Shown here one piece after another: positions 46,332 through 55,132 of a stretch of DNA of 64,000 nucleotides; position 1 is the stretch's first letter, and each line of letters begins with the position of its first letter. The notes under the pieces were generated by a model. The model was not told the origin of the DNA. It ran no database searches and saw nothing but the letters and a program-made list of their open reading frames with translations. The stretch is from Paenibacillus taihuensis (GTDB lineage Bacteria > Bacillota > Bacilli > Paenibacillales > Paenibacillaceae), in the NCBI RefSeq assembly GCF_003386535.1, contig NZ_QTTN01000006.1:161199-225198 (forward strand). Direction: 5' to 3'. A program made the position numbers and the translations under genes.

Positions 46332-47143
46332 CGCTTCAGCAGCAGGCACAAACTGTGATTTCAGGAGGCACTCCAACTTCGACATCTACCTCTACCCGAG
46401 GGCTGCAAGTAGAAGTACGAGATGCAGTGGTACAGTTCGGCGATCTGACCGTGCTTCAGAAGCTTGAACTATCGATTCCTGCAGGTCAGTTTCTGGCTGT
46501 CGTCGGACGGAGCGGCTGCGGCAAAAGCACGCTGCTTCGCCTTCTGGCCGGCTTGGAGCAAGCATCGCAAGGCTCGGTAGCCATAGGTGGCGCGGCTTCA
46601 TCCGGACTCAGATCGGATGTGCGGGTCATGTTCCAAGACGCCCGGCTGCTCCCTTGGAAAAGCGTGCTGGATAACGTTCGGATCGGCGTCCCGGGCGGCG
46701 ACCGTTCCAAAGCGCTGGATGCGCTGGAGCTCGTTGGCCTGGCCGACCGCGCGAAGGAATGGCCTTCCGTGCTGTCCGGCGGACAACGGCAGCGGGTGGC
46801 GCTTGCGAGAGCGCTCGTCAGCAATCCGAGCCTCCTGCTGTTCGATGAGCCGCTCGGCGCGCTGGATGCGCTCACCCGCATCGAGATGCAGCAGCTCATC
46901 GAACGGTTATGGCAGGAGCGCAAGTTCACCGCGGTGCTCGTCACCCATGACGTGAGCGAAGCGGTTGCGCTTGCCGATCGCGTCGTGCTCGTGGAGAACG
47001 GCACGATCTCGCAGGATACGGCGATCGCGCTGGCGAGACCGCGCGAGAAGGATAACGGATTCACCCATTACGAGAGCAGCATTCTGAATCGGGTGCTCGG
47101 CAGACGCCCGGTTAACCTCAATCAGGATGGGTTTGCGATCTAG
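46301..47143 (+). CDS. ssuB: Sulfonate ABC transporter ATP-binding protein
   Basis: 280 aa from ATG 46301, with GAGAGGAG about 10 nt upstream, preferred to the further in-frame ATG at 46265. Walker A is GRSGCGKST, the signature is [15 protein letters not shown], Walker B is [12 protein letters not shown] and the H-loop is VTHD. The first 40 residues are an unusual Gln/Ser/Thr-rich extension containing TSTSTSTR, encoded by short repeats, before the ATPase core begins at about [10 protein letters not shown]. Confidence 0.95.
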   Translation: MASTLPAGEITLQQQAQTVISGGTPTSTSTSTRGLQVEVRDAVVQFGDLTVLQKLELSIPAGQFLAVVGRSGCGKSTLLRLLAGLEQASQGSVAIGGAASSGLRSDVRVMFQDARLLPWKSVLDNVRIGVPGGDRSKALDALELVGLADRAKEWPSVLSGGQRQRVALARALVSNPSLLLFDEPLGALDALTRIEMQQLIERLWQERKFTAVLVTHDVSEAVALADRVVLVENGTISQDTAIALARPREKDNGFTHYESSILNRVLGRRPVNLNQDGFAI

Positions 47144-47159
47144 CGAATAGGGCAACAGT

Positions 47160-47204
47160 AGAATCGAGTCTTCTTTCCTATGGAGGGGGATTCGGTTCTT
47201 TTTT
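47160..47204 (+). terminator. Terminator of the sulfonate operon
   Basis: A 12-bp stem with G-T pairs (47160-47171 with 47188-47199) is followed by six T. Confidence 0.75.
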
Positions 47205-47232
47205 GATGTTAACGTTGTTAATGATGTTAACG
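47205..47232 (+). promoter_or_regulatory. Direct repeat GATGTTAACG, possible operator
   Basis: GATGTTAACG occurs twice (47205-47214 and 47223-47232), 18 bp apart, with a related GTTAAT between. It lies about 70 bp upstream of the propeller-protein gene at 47303, overlapping the likely promoter zone. Each unit contains the palindrome GTTAAC. Confidence 0.4.
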
Positions 47233-47302
47233 CTTTCTTCTGCTATCATTCTAGGCATATAGAGCCCTTTTAGTCGACTTCATATCGAAGAGGAGTGAGC
47301 CC

Positions 47303-48283
47303 ATGAGAAAAATCGCTAGTGCGGTAACGGCGTTGCTGATGCTCGGGGGAACGACTTTTGCTTTTGCTCCAACTGTTTTGGCGGCGGACAAGCAGGTGAA
47401 GGCAGGAAGTGAGGCAGCTCAGATTGAACCGGCGGTTGATGGGAATCGGATTGTATGGGCGGATAAGCGCAGCGGGAACTTCGATATTTATATGATGGAT
47501 ACAACTACAGGGAAAGAGCGGCAGATCACCTCGAACAGCTCGAAACAAGTGGACCCGGCTATTAACGGCGACCGTATCGTATGGACCGATTATCGGAACG
47601 GGAATGCGGATATTTATATGTTCGATCTCGCAACAGGGGAAGAGTTCCAGATTACTAAGGACGCTGCAGGTCAGTGGGACCCTGCCATCGATGGGGATAT
47701 GATTGTCTGGGAAGACGGCCGAAATGGCAATTCGGATATTTACGGCTTTAATCTGACGACGAACAAGGAGTGCCGGATTACGACGAACAGCGCGGATCAG
47801 TATGCGCCGGCGATTGCAGGAGACAACGTCGTTTGGCAGGATGACCGCAATGGCAGCTCGGATATTTATCAATACAACTTGAACACGGAGCTGGAGAGAC
47901 GGTTAACGACGGATATCTCCGATCAGTCATTGCCTTCGATTAGCGGCAATACCGTCGTTTGGCTGGATGAACGCAGCAGCAGGGACGAGATTTACACCTA
48001 CGATCTGGGCACGGGGCAAGAGCGCTCGCTTCCAAGCGACACGAATCCGGATGTGAAGAAGTGGAGTCCGAAGGTGTCCGGAGACAACGTCGTTTGGGTC
48101 GATATGCGGGACGGCAACTGGAATATCTATCTCTACAATCTCGCGACTGGACTAGAGAGTCGGGTTACGACGGACGACTCCAAGCACTACGAGCCTGCGA
48201 TTAGCGGCGGCCAGATCGTGTGGGAGGACAATCGTAATGGCAGCCTCGCGATCTTTACAGTAACTTTGAACGAGAACAGCTGA
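47303..48283 (+). CDS. Secreted seven-repeat TolB/PD40-type propeller protein
   Basis: 326 aa. Signal peptide about 1-28 (ending VLAADKQ). Seven repeats of about 40 aa with the pattern RIVW-D-RNGN-DIY...TG-E-QIT suggest a seven-bladed beta-propeller. No other domain is present, so it probably binds protein or glycan at the cell surface. GAAGAGGAG lies before the ATG. It is monocistronic. Function is unknown. Confidence 0.85.
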   Translation: MRKIASAVTALLMLGGTTFAFAPTVLAADKQVKAGSEAAQIEPAVDGNRIVWADKRSGNFDIYMMDTTTGKERQITSNSSKQVDPAINGDRIVWTDYRNGNADIYMFDLATGEEFQITKDAAGQWDPAIDGDMIVWEDGRNGNSDIYGFNLTTNKECRITTNSADQYAPAIAGDNVVWQDDRNGSSDIYQYNLNTELERRLTTDISDQSLPSISGNTVVWLDERSSRDEIYTYDLGTGQERSLPSDTNPDVKKWSPKVSGDNVVWVDMRDGNWNIYLYNLATGLESRVTTDDSKHYEPAISGGQIVWEDNRNGSLAIFTVTLNENS

Positions 48284-48372
48284 GGGGCGACAAGGACTTT
48301 GTCATATTTTGTAGAAAGAAATAATGGTAACCGATGATCATGATCCTAGATGAACAGATAAGGGGAACCATT

Positions 48373-49200
48373 ATGCATCCAAAGCTGCAAGAGTTAATGA
48401 ACAGTATGACAACGATCCAACAATCCAGCGTGGAGGATTTGAATATATTCGTGCTCGACCAGGAGAAGCTGCTGGCCAAGCTGCCTGGGAATCGGATTAA
48501 CCTCGCATTCGAGGTCGGCGATACGTTCGAAGGGAAGCTGAAAGGAAGCGTAACCTACGCGGCGCGAGAGAAGCAGCAGCTGGTCCGCCAAGAGCGGGGA
48601 CCGGAGTTTATAGGTATTGCGTATGTGGCGACTAGCGTTCCTGTCTATGACGGCGGCGAGATTATTGGCTACTACACGACAGTCGCGGCGAACGACAAAG
48701 CGGATATTATTCGCAAGAGCGCGGATAAGCTGGCGAAGTCGGTTGATGACGTTGCAGCATCGACGGAGCAGATGACGGTATCATCGCTTGAGGTGGCAGA
48801 GCAGATTAAAGGCGTTCTCGAGGATTCCCAGCTGCTGAATGAGAACGTGACGAAGGTTACTTCGATCCTCTCCTTCGTGGAGGAAGTTGCTTCGAATTCG
48901 CATCTTCTCGGACTAAACGCTGCCATTGAGGCGGCTAGAGCGGGCGAGCATGGGCTCGGATTCAACGTCGTCGCAACTGAAATTCGCAAGATGGCGGAGA
49001 ATAGCAAAAGCTCTGTCGCGACGATTACCTCGATTCTTGAAGAGATGCAGCGTTATGTAGGCAGTATCGATGGGGCGATCAAGCATATTGCCGCTTCAAC
49101 GCAGGAACATGCAGCGAGCATGGAGGAATTGAGCGCATCGTTCGAGGAGATTGATAAGACGGCACATGACCTGTCGACGGTATTGAACAAGGACGAATAG
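48373..49200 (+). CDS. Soluble chemotaxis-type transducer with PAS/Cache-like domain
   Basis: 275 aa from ATG 48373, with AGGGGA 7-8 nt upstream; the longer frame from 48334 has no ribosome site. No membrane helix is seen. An N-terminal sensing region (about 20-115) is followed by a helical MCP signalling region with the hairpin-tip motif [22 protein letters not shown] and [10 protein letters not shown] / [12 protein letters not shown] repeats. It could report a cytoplasmic signal to CheA, but no che gene is near. The signalling domain is shorter than in full receptors. Confidence 0.85.
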   Translation: MHPKLQELMNSMTTIQQSSVEDLNIFVLDQEKLLAKLPGNRINLAFEVGDTFEGKLKGSVTYAAREKQQLVRQERGPEFIGIAYVATSVPVYDGGEIIGYYTTVAANDKADIIRKSADKLAKSVDDVAASTEQMTVSSLEVAEQIKGVLEDSQLLNENVTKVTSILSFVEEVASNSHLLGLNAAIEAARAGEHGLGFNVVATEIRKMAENSKSSVATITSILEEMQRYVGSIDGAIKHIAASTQEHAASMEELSASFEEIDKTAHDLSTVLNKDE

Positions 49201-49237
49201 AGGGCTGTTTGACTGTTTGCCCATGATAGAAATAGAG

Positions 49238-49281
49238 ACAGACCGCAGAATCGTTACGGATGTAACGGATCGGCGGTCTGT
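49238..49281. terminator. Two-tier hairpin after the transducer gene
   Basis: ACAGACCGC (49238-49246) pairs with 49273-49281, enclosing a second CGTTAC/GTAACG stem (49252-49267). It has only a weak T-rich tail, so its role as terminator is likely but not certain. Confidence 0.55.
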
Positions 49282-49311
49282 TCTGCTTGTACGGCTCCAT
49301 AGAATGTAGTA

Positions 49312-49325
49312 TTACGCAAGCGTAA
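49312..49325. promoter_or_regulatory. Perfect palindrome TTACGCAAGCGTAA, candidate operator
   Basis: The 14-bp palindrome lies 21 bp before the first gene of the acyl-CoA catabolic operon and probably overlaps its promoter region. No regulator gene of the usual TetR or MerR type is adjacent. Confidence 0.45.
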
Positions 49326-49346
49326 GACAGCTGAAAGGAGGATCGA

Positions 49347-50717
49347 ATGCGAACAATACGCATTGGAGCGGGGCAAGGCTTCTATGGCGATTCGATCATC
49401 CCCGCATTTGAAACCGCGAGGCGCGGCAATGTCGATTATCTCTGTTTTGACTCGCTGGCTGAGCTTACGCTCGCCATTCTTCAGAAGGACCGACAGCGGG
49501 ACCCGGCCAAGGGCTATGCGTCGGATATAGCAGGGATGCTCAGGGAGCTGCTCCCGATTGCGAGAGCAACGGGGCTGAAGCTCATTACGAACGCGGGCGG
49601 CATGAATCCGCTTGGAGCTTTGAACGTGGCAGAGCGCCTGGCTCGGGAGCTTGGGCTGCAGGGCTTGAAGCTGGCCGTCGTGACAGGCGATGACGTGAAG
49701 CTGAAGTTATCCGATATTGCGGCAGAAGGCGTCACGCTGTCGCATATGGAAGACGGGCGCGACATCGCTGCCGTGCAAGATCGGATCGTGTTCGCGAACG
49801 CCTACCTCGGAGCGGAGCCGATTGTGGAAGCGCTTCGGTTAGGCGCGGATATCGTCATTACGGGCCGGGTGTCGGATTCGGCTCTATTTCTCGCACCGCT
49901 TATTTATGAATTCGGCTGGAATGCCGAGCAGGATTGGGAGCTGCTGGCGCAAGGCGTACTCATGGGGCATCTGCTGGAATGCTCCGGTCAGGTGAGCGGC
50001 GGGAATTTCAGCGGTAATTGGCAAGCGGTCGAGTCGCTGGAGAGCATCGGCTTTCCGATCGCGGAGGTTCGCGAAGACGGAGAGTTCGTCGTCACGAAGA
50101 CGGAAGGGACCGGCGGTCTTGTCTCCGCCGCCACCGTGAAGGAGCAGCTGCTCTATGAGATCCACGATCCGTCGTCCTACAAGACGCCGGATGTGATGCT
50201 GGACTTAACCGGCGTGCAGCTGCAAGATGTCGGACCGAATCGGGTGCAGGTGACCGGAGCGCGCGGGGCTGCAAGACCGGATACGTTCAAAGTCGTCATG
50301 GGCTACGCGGACGGTTGGCTTGGGCAAGCGATATGGGGCTATTCCTGGCCGGATGCGGTGGCGAAGGCACAGGCAGCGGACCGGATTATTCGAAAGCAGA
50401 TCGAGGCGCTGCAGCTGCAATACGAAGAGATTCGAACGGACTATATTGGCTTGAATTCCATCCATGGCGTATTGGCAGAGGAGCCAGCGGAGGAGCCGAA
50501 CGAGATTTATCTTCGCATGGCAGTGCGGACAACAAGTCGAGACGATGCGGCGAAGCTCGGGAGGCTCGTTCCGCCGCTGATGCTGAGCGGCCCGCCGGCG
50601 ATGGGCGCTTTTCTCGGCGTGATGAAGCCGCGGGAATTGCTCGGCATGTGGTCGTGCCTCGTGCCGCGCGAGATTATCGAGCGGGGCATTCGCGTGACCG
50701 TGCAGGAGGTGGTCTAA
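49347..50717 (+). CDS. Acyclic terpene utilisation AtuA-family protein (DUF1446)
   Basis: 456 aa with AAAGGAGG before the ATG. The DUF1446 signatures IGAGQGFYGDSIIPA, YLCFDSLAELTLAIL, TNAGGMNPLGAL and GADIVITGRVSDSALFLAPL are clear. AtuA proteins occur in geranyl-CoA and leucine/isovalerate-type catabolic clusters, but their biochemical activity is not established. Here it heads an operon with acyl-CoA dehydrogenase, carboxyltransferase and enoyl-CoA hydratase, so a role in branched-chain acyl-CoA breakdown is inferred. Confidence 0.92.
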   Translation: MRTIRIGAGQGFYGDSIIPAFETARRGNVDYLCFDSLAELTLAILQKDRQRDPAKGYASDIAGMLRELLPIARATGLKLITNAGGMNPLGALNVAERLARELGLQGLKLAVVTGDDVKLKLSDIAAEGVTLSHMEDGRDIAAVQDRIVFANAYLGAEPIVEALRLGADIVITGRVSDSALFLAPLIYEFGWNAEQDWELLAQGVLMGHLLECSGQVSGGNFSGNWQAVESLESIGFPIAEVREDGEFVVTKTEGTGGLVSAATVKEQLLYEIHDPSSYKTPDVMLDLTGVQLQDVGPNRVQVTGARGAARPDTFKVVMGYADGWLGQAIWGYSWPDAVAKAQAADRIIRKQIEALQLQYEEIRTDYIGLNSIHGVLAEEPAEEPNEIYLRMAVRTTSRDDAAKLGRLVPPLMLSGPPAMGAFLGVMKPRELLGMWSCLVPREIIERGIRVTVQEVV

Positions 50718-50719
50718 CG

Positions 50720-51064
50720 ATGGCTTTAGTTCGCAAGCAGCTGCGGCATCTCGTGCAGGCGCGCTCCGGCGATAAGGGCAATACGATCAATATTGCCGTG
50801 ATCGCGCCAAACGCCGAGGTGTATGCCGTGCTCCTGCAGGAAGTGACGGTTGAGCGGGTGAAGGCACATTTTTGCGGCATGGTAGAGGGGGATGTGAAAC
50901 GTTATGAGGTGCCCGGTCTTCATGCGATGAACTTTGTGTGCCGTGGCGCGCTCGGCGGGGGCGGCTCCAGAACGCTGCGCATCGATAATCTCGGCAAGTG
51001 CTATGCGGCCAATTTGATGAGGCTCGAAATCGATATCGACGACACCGTACTAGCAGGCTCTTAG
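50720..51064 (+). CDS. Small AtuA-related protein
   Basis: 114 aa, starting 2 bp after the AtuA stop with GGAGGTGG upstream. It matches the short C-terminal-like AtuA companion domain (RSGDKGNTINIAVIA, ALGGGGSRTLRIDNLGKCYA). In other bacteria the two pieces can be fused; here they are separate and almost certainly cotranslated. A longer open frame upstream in this phase overlaps the AtuA gene and is not part of the protein. Function is unknown. Confidence 0.85.
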   Translation: MALVRKQLRHLVQARSGDKGNTINIAVIAPNAEVYAVLLQEVTVERVKAHFCGMVEGDVKRYEVPGLHAMNFVCRGALGGGGSRTLRIDNLGKCYAANLMRLEIDIDDTVLAGS

Positions 51065-51097
51065 CTCCAAGTCATAAGCAAGAGAGGGTGTTCGAGG

Positions 51098-52297
51098 ATG
51101 AATTTCGACTTAACGGAAGAGCAGGCGATGATTCGAACGCTGATTCGTGATTTTGCAGAAGCGGAAGTGGCTCCGGGAGCGGTTGAACGAGACCGGACCG
51201 GCACGTTCCCGGTTGATATATTCGAGAAGCTGGCGAAGCTCGGGCTGATGGGGCTGCCTTTTCCCGAGCAGTACGATGGCGGCGGGGCGGATACGATCTG
51301 CTTCGCGATTGTAGTTGAGGAATTGAGTCGAGTGTGTGCTTCGACAGGCATTACTTATTCGGCGCATGTGTCGCTCGGCGGTTCCCCGATCTACCTCTTC
51401 GGGACGGAGGCGCAGAAGAAGCAGTACTTAGCTCCGCTGTGTCGGGGTGATTATTTAGGGGCGTTCGGGCTTACCGAGCCGGATGCCGGATCAGACGCGG
51501 GCGGGACGAGGACGACGGCGGTGCGAAAAGGTAATGGCGTTGGCGATGGAGATGGAGACGGAAGCGGAAGCGGAAGCGGAAGCGGAGGCAGAGAAGGTTG
51601 GGTCATCAGCGGTTCGAAATGCTTCATCACCAATGCCAGCTATGCGAAGCATCTCGCGCTTACGGCGGTGACTGACCGGGCGAAAGGAACGAGTGGCATC
51701 AGCGCCTTCATCGTACCAACGGATGCGCCTGGCTTCAGCATTATCGATAACTACGAGAAAATGGGGCTTCACGCCTCCAACACCACCGAGCTCGTAATCG
51801 ATCAGGTGGAAGTGCCTTTTGATAATCTGCTTGGTACCGAAGGCAATGGCTTCAAGCAGTTTCTCGCCGTGCTCGACGGCGGCCGCATCGGCATCGGCGC
51901 GATGGCGATCGGCATTGCGCAAGGCGCCTTCGAGCGGGCGCTTCGTTATGCGAAGCAGCGCAAGCAGTTCGGGAGAACGCTGTCCTCGTTCCAAGCGATT
52001 CAGTTCAAGCTTGCGGATATGGCAACGCAGATTGACGCGGCGCGCACGATGGTGTATCGGGCCGGTTGGCTGAAGGATCAAGGCAGGCCGTTCAAGAAAG
52101 AGGCAGCAATGGCGAAGCTGCTCGCGTCGGAGATTTGTATGAAGGTATGCGATCAAGCCGTACAAATCCATGGCGGCTATGGATATATGCGCGAGTACGA
52201 GGTGGAGCGGTTCATGCGTGACGCGAAGCTGCTCGAGATTGGCGAGGGCACCTCGGAAATTCAGCGGATGGTCATCGCTGCGCAGCTCGGCTGTTGA
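51098..52297 (+). CDS. Acyl-CoA dehydrogenase (isovaleryl-CoA type likely)
   Basis: FAD enzyme that introduces a double bond into an acyl-CoA. 399 aa. The family blocks are [29 protein letters not shown], the late [22 protein letters not shown] and the C-terminal [13 protein letters not shown]. In place of the usual short loop before WVISGSK there is a Gly/Asp/Ser-rich insertion (about residues 146-163) encoded by hexanucleotide repeats. The downstream carboxyltransferase and hydratase suggest isovaleryl-CoA as substrate. Equivalent to Bacillus YngJ. Confidence 0.93.
   Translation: MNFDLTEEQAMIRTLIRDFAEAEVAPGAVERDRTGTFPVDIFEKLAKLGLMGLPFPEQYDGGGADTICFAIVVEELSRVCASTGITYSAHVSLGGSPIYLFGTEAQKKQYLAPLCRGDYLGAFGLTEPDAGSDAGGTRTTAVRKGNGVGDGDGDGSGSGSGSGGREGWVISGSKCFITNASYAKHLALTAVTDRAKGTSGISAFIVPTDAPGFSIIDNYEKMGLHASNTTELVIDQVEVPFDNLLGTEGNGFKQFLAVLDGGRIGIGAMAIGIAQGAFERALRYAKQRKQFGRTLSSFQAIQFKLADMATQIDAARTMVYRAGWLKDQGRPFKKEAAMAKLLASEICMKVCDQAVQIHGGYGYMREYEVERFMRDAKLLEIGEGTSEIQRMVIAAQLGC
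51544..51590 (+). repeat. Coding microsatellite (GGAAGC/GATGGA) in the dehydrogenase
   Basis: GATGGA occurs twice, followed by four GGAAGC units, producing an acidic/Ser-Gly loop. The reading frame is kept by multiples of three. Confidence 0.9.
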
Positions 52298-52339
52298 AGT
52301 CAGCGACGCGCTGATGTGCCTGCAAGGAGGGAGAAGCAG

Positions 52340-53893
52340 ATGGAGCATGAACATGATGAAGCGGAACCGGTGAAGGATCGATTGCAGGAGCAGATCGACG
52401 AGATCAAGCAAGGCGGCGCTGCCAAGTACCATGCGAAGAATGCCGAGCAGGGTAAGCTGTTCGTCCGTGACCGGCTCTCGTTATTGTTCGATGCGGATGT
52501 GGAGCTGGAGGACGCCATGTTCGCCAGCTGTGCGGAGTACGGGCTACCTGCCGACGGCGTCGTTACGGCGATCGGCCGCATTCACGGCAAGCCGGTCGCG
52601 GTCATCGCGAATGATTCGACCGTGAAAGCCGGCTCCTGGGGAGCACGCACCGTGGAGAAAATCATCCGCATGCAGGAGACCGCAGACAAGCTTCGAATTC
52701 CGCTCTTGTATCTGGTCGATTCGGCTGGCGCGCGGATCACCGATCAAGCGCTTATGTATCCGGGCCGGCGCGGAGCGGGACGGATCTTCTATAACGAAGT
52801 GAAGCTGTCGGGCCGCATCCCGCAGGTGTGCATCCTGTTTGGACCGTCCGCTGCAGGCGGCGCCTATATTCCGGCGTTCTGCGATATCGTCATTATGGTC
52901 GAGGGGAACGGGTCCATGTACCTCGGCTCTCCACGGATTGTGGAGATGGTGACAGGGGAGAAGGCAACGCTCGAAGCGCTCGGCGGGGCTAGGATGCACT
53001 GCTCCGTCTCCGGCTGCGGCGATGTGCTTGCGAAGAACGAGGAGGAAGCGATTGGGCTGACCCGCGAGTATCTCAGCTACTTCCCTGCAAACTTTACGGA
53101 GTTGCCGCCTTCGCGGGGAGCTGAGCCGCCTGCGGACCTCAAGGTGCCGCTGGACAGCATCATTCCAGACAATCAGTACACAGCGTTTGATATGTACCAG
53201 CTTATAGAAGGGCTGATTGATGAGCACTCTTTCTTCGAGATCAAGCGTTTGTTCGCGCGCGAGCTGATCACGGGCTTGGCGCGATTGAACGGAAAGCCGA
53301 TCGGCATTATCGCCAACCAGCCGAAGACGAAAGGCGGCATCCTGTTCCACGATTCGGCGGACAAAGCGGCGAAGTTCATCAGCCTGTGCGACGCCTTCCA
53401 TATTCCGCTGCTGTTCCTCGCCGACGTTCCGGGCTTTATGGTTGGTACTGCGGTAGAGCAGGCAGGCATTATCCGCCATGGCGCGAAAATGATTGCAGCG
53501 GTGTCCGAGGCCACCGTGCCGAAGATTTCCGTCATTGTCCGCAAAGCGTACGGTGCGGGACTGTATGCGATGGCCGGTCCGGCGTTCGAACCGGACTGCT
53601 GCTTGGCGCTGCCTTCGGCGCAGATCGCCGTCATGGGGCCGGAGGCGGCGGTCAATGCGGTGTACGCGAATAAGATCGCGGAATTGCCGGAGGCGGAGCG
53701 TGCTGGTTATATCGCGAGTAAGCGCGAGGAATACAGCCGCGATATCGACCTCTACCAGCTCGCCTCGGATATGGTCGTTGATGGGATCGTTCCGGCGCAT
53801 GGCCTGCGCCGCGAGCTGATTAAGCGGTTCGACGTGTATGCGTCGAAGACCCTTACGTTCACCGAGCGCAAGCATCCGGTCAATCCGGTCTGA
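52340..53893 (+). CDS. Acyl-CoA carboxylase carboxyltransferase (beta) subunit
   Basis: 517 aa from ATG 52340, with AAGGAGG 9 nt upstream; the GTG at 52316 precedes that site and is rejected. It carries the beta-subunit features KYHAKNAEQGKLFVRDRL, LVDSAGARITDQ, GPSAAGGAYIPAFCD and GFMVGTAVEQAGI. It transfers CO2 from biotin to an acyl-CoA, here probably 3-methylcrotonyl-CoA. No biotin carboxylase/BCCP gene is in the window, so its partner must be elsewhere. Resembles Bacillus YngE. Confidence 0.92.
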   Translation: MEHEHDEAEPVKDRLQEQIDEIKQGGAAKYHAKNAEQGKLFVRDRLSLLFDADVELEDAMFASCAEYGLPADGVVTAIGRIHGKPVAVIANDSTVKAGSWGARTVEKIIRMQETADKLRIPLLYLVDSAGARITDQALMYPGRRGAGRIFYNEVKLSGRIPQVCILFGPSAAGGAYIPAFCDIVIMVEGNGSMYLGSPRIVEMVTGEKATLEALGGARMHCSVSGCGDVLAKNEEEAIGLTREYLSYFPANFTELPPSRGAEPPADLKVPLDSIIPDNQYTAFDMYQLIEGLIDEHSFFEIKRLFARELITGLARLNGKPIGIIANQPKTKGGILFHDSADKAAKFISLCDAFHIPLLFLADVPGFMVGTAVEQAGIIRHGAKMIAAVSEATVPKISVIVRKAYGAGLYAMAGPAFEPDCCLALPSAQIAVMGPEAAVNAVYANKIAELPEAERAGYIASKREEYSRDIDLYQLASDMVVDGIVPAHGLRRELIKRFDVYASKTLTFTERKHPVNPV

Positions 53894-53912
53894 CAAGAAG
53901 GAGGCTGAGCTG

Positions 53913-54743
53913 ATGTCAACGGAGCATGGGCAGGAGCGGGAGCAGGAGCAGCAAGCGGAGCAGGAGCCGATCGTATTTGAGCATCGCGGCCATATCGGCT
54001 ATATCCGGCTCAATCGTCCGGAGCAGCTGAACGCGATTAACCGGGCGATGCTGGATGCGCTTGGCGCGCTCATCGAGCAGATCGGACGCAGCGCGCGGGA
54101 CACGCGCGTCGTCGTCATCGAAGGCGCTGGCCGCGCGTTCAGTGCCGGCGCTGACCTGAAGGAGCGCCAGACGATGGGCTCGCCGGAGCAAATCCGGCAG
54201 AGCATCCATCGCATCAAAGCGGTGCTCGCCGCGCTGGAGCAGCTGCCGCAGCCGACGATCGCCTCGCTCGGCGGGCTCGCCTTCGGCGGCGGGCTCGAGC
54301 TCGCGCTCGCCTGCGACTTCCGCTACGCCGCGCGCGGGGTGAAGCTCGGCCTGACCGAGGTCGGCCTCGGCATCATCCCCGGCGGCGGCGGCACGCAGCG
54401 GCTGCCGCGGCTCATCGGGGCAGCGCGCGCGAAGGAGCTCATCCTGACCGCGCGGCGCATAACAGCGGAGCAGGCCTGCGAGCTCGGCCTGCTGAACGGC
54501 GTTGCCGATGACGAGACGCAGCTCGAGGCGCTCGTCTCGCAGCTGGCGGCGGAGCTGCTGCAGGCCGCCCCGATCGCCGTCTATCAAGCGAAGCTCGCCA
54601 TTAATAGAGGACTCGACACGGACCTTGAGTCCGGGATGGACATCGAGAATGCCGCCTACGAAGTGACGATTCCGACGAAGGATCGCCAAGAGGCGCTCGA
54701 AGCGTTCCGCGCGAAGAGAAAGCCGAATTTTACAGGGGAGTAG
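53913..54743 (+). CDS. Enoyl-CoA hydratase/isomerase (methylglutaconyl-CoA hydratase type)
   Basis: 276 aa from ATG 53913, with AAGGAGG 8 nt upstream. The crotonase fold is clear: the oxyanion-hole region AFSAGADLKE, the FGGGLELALACDFR segment with a candidate catalytic Glu, and TEVGLGIIPGGGGTQRLPR with a second Glu. The first 20 residues are Gln/Glu-rich and not part of the fold. The third quarter is markedly GC-rich compared with its neighbours. In context it likely hydrates 3-methylglutaconyl-CoA; HMG-CoA lyase is not present here. Confidence 0.92.
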   Translation: MSTEHGQEREQEQQAEQEPIVFEHRGHIGYIRLNRPEQLNAINRAMLDALGALIEQIGRSARDTRVVVIEGAGRAFSAGADLKERQTMGSPEQIRQSIHRIKAVLAALEQLPQPTIASLGGLAFGGGLELALACDFRYAARGVKLGLTEVGLGIIPGGGGTQRLPRLIGAARAKELILTARRITAEQACELGLLNGVADDETQLEALVSQLAAELLQAAPIAVYQAKLAINRGLDTDLESGMDIENAAYEVTIPTKDRQEALEAFRAKRKPNFTGE

Positions 54744-54763
54744 CAGGGGACTGCTGCTCACGC

Positions 54764-54793
54764 TTGACATGCAACCATTAGACTGCATATTAT
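54764..54793 (+). promoter_or_regulatory. Promoter placing the ArsR transcript start at its ATG
   Basis: TTGACA (54764-54769) and TATTAT (54788-54793) are 18 bp apart. Transcription would begin about 6-7 bp past the -10, at or next to the ATG at 54800, and no ribosome site precedes that ATG. This predicts a leaderless message. Confidence 0.7.
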
Positions 54794-54799
54794 ATTCCC

Positions 54800-55132
54800 A
54801 TGGACAACATATTTAGAGCGCTCGCCGACGCCAGCCGCAGACAGCTGCTCGACGAGCTTTTCAAACGCAATGGACAAACCTTAACCGAGCTGTGCGAGCA
54901 TTTGGAGATGACGCGGCAGTCGGTGACGAAGCATCTATCGATATTGGAGGATGCGCAGCTCGTCGTAACCGAGTGGCAGGGGCGCAGCAAGCTGCACTAC
55001 TTGAACACCGCGCCGCTTGGAGAAATTCATGATCGCTGGATCAGCAAGTTCGACCAGCACCGGGTAAATATTTTGCAGCTGCTGAAACGGAAACTAGAGG
55101 AGGAGCATAACGAACGCCATGACAACGACTAA
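54800..55132 (+). CDS. ArsR-family winged-helix regulator
   Basis: 110 aa. The helix-turn-helix region (LTELCEHLEMTRQSVTKHLSILEDAQLV) and the N-terminal FRALADASRRQLLDELF block are typical of ArsR-family repressors that pair with SRPBCC (AHSA1) proteins. No metal-binding Cys motif is present. It overlaps the first SRPBCC gene by 14 nt and probably represses its own operon. No ribosome site is seen before the ATG. Confidence 0.92.
   Translation: MDNIFRALADASRRQLLDELFKRNGQTLTELCEHLEMTRQSVTKHLSILEDAQLVVTEWQGRSKLHYLNTAPLGEIHDRWISKFDQHRVNILQLLKRKLEEEHNERHDND

Noticed and set aside
50315..50719. N-terminal extension of the small AtuA-related protein
   Set aside because: It overlaps the 3' third of the AtuA gene in another frame and has low-complexity composition; the ribosome site and family start are at 50720.
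52544..53896. 450-codon open frame on the minus strand
   Set aside because: It is the shadow of the carboxyltransferase gene, caused by codon bias; composition is Arg-rich without a recognisable domain.
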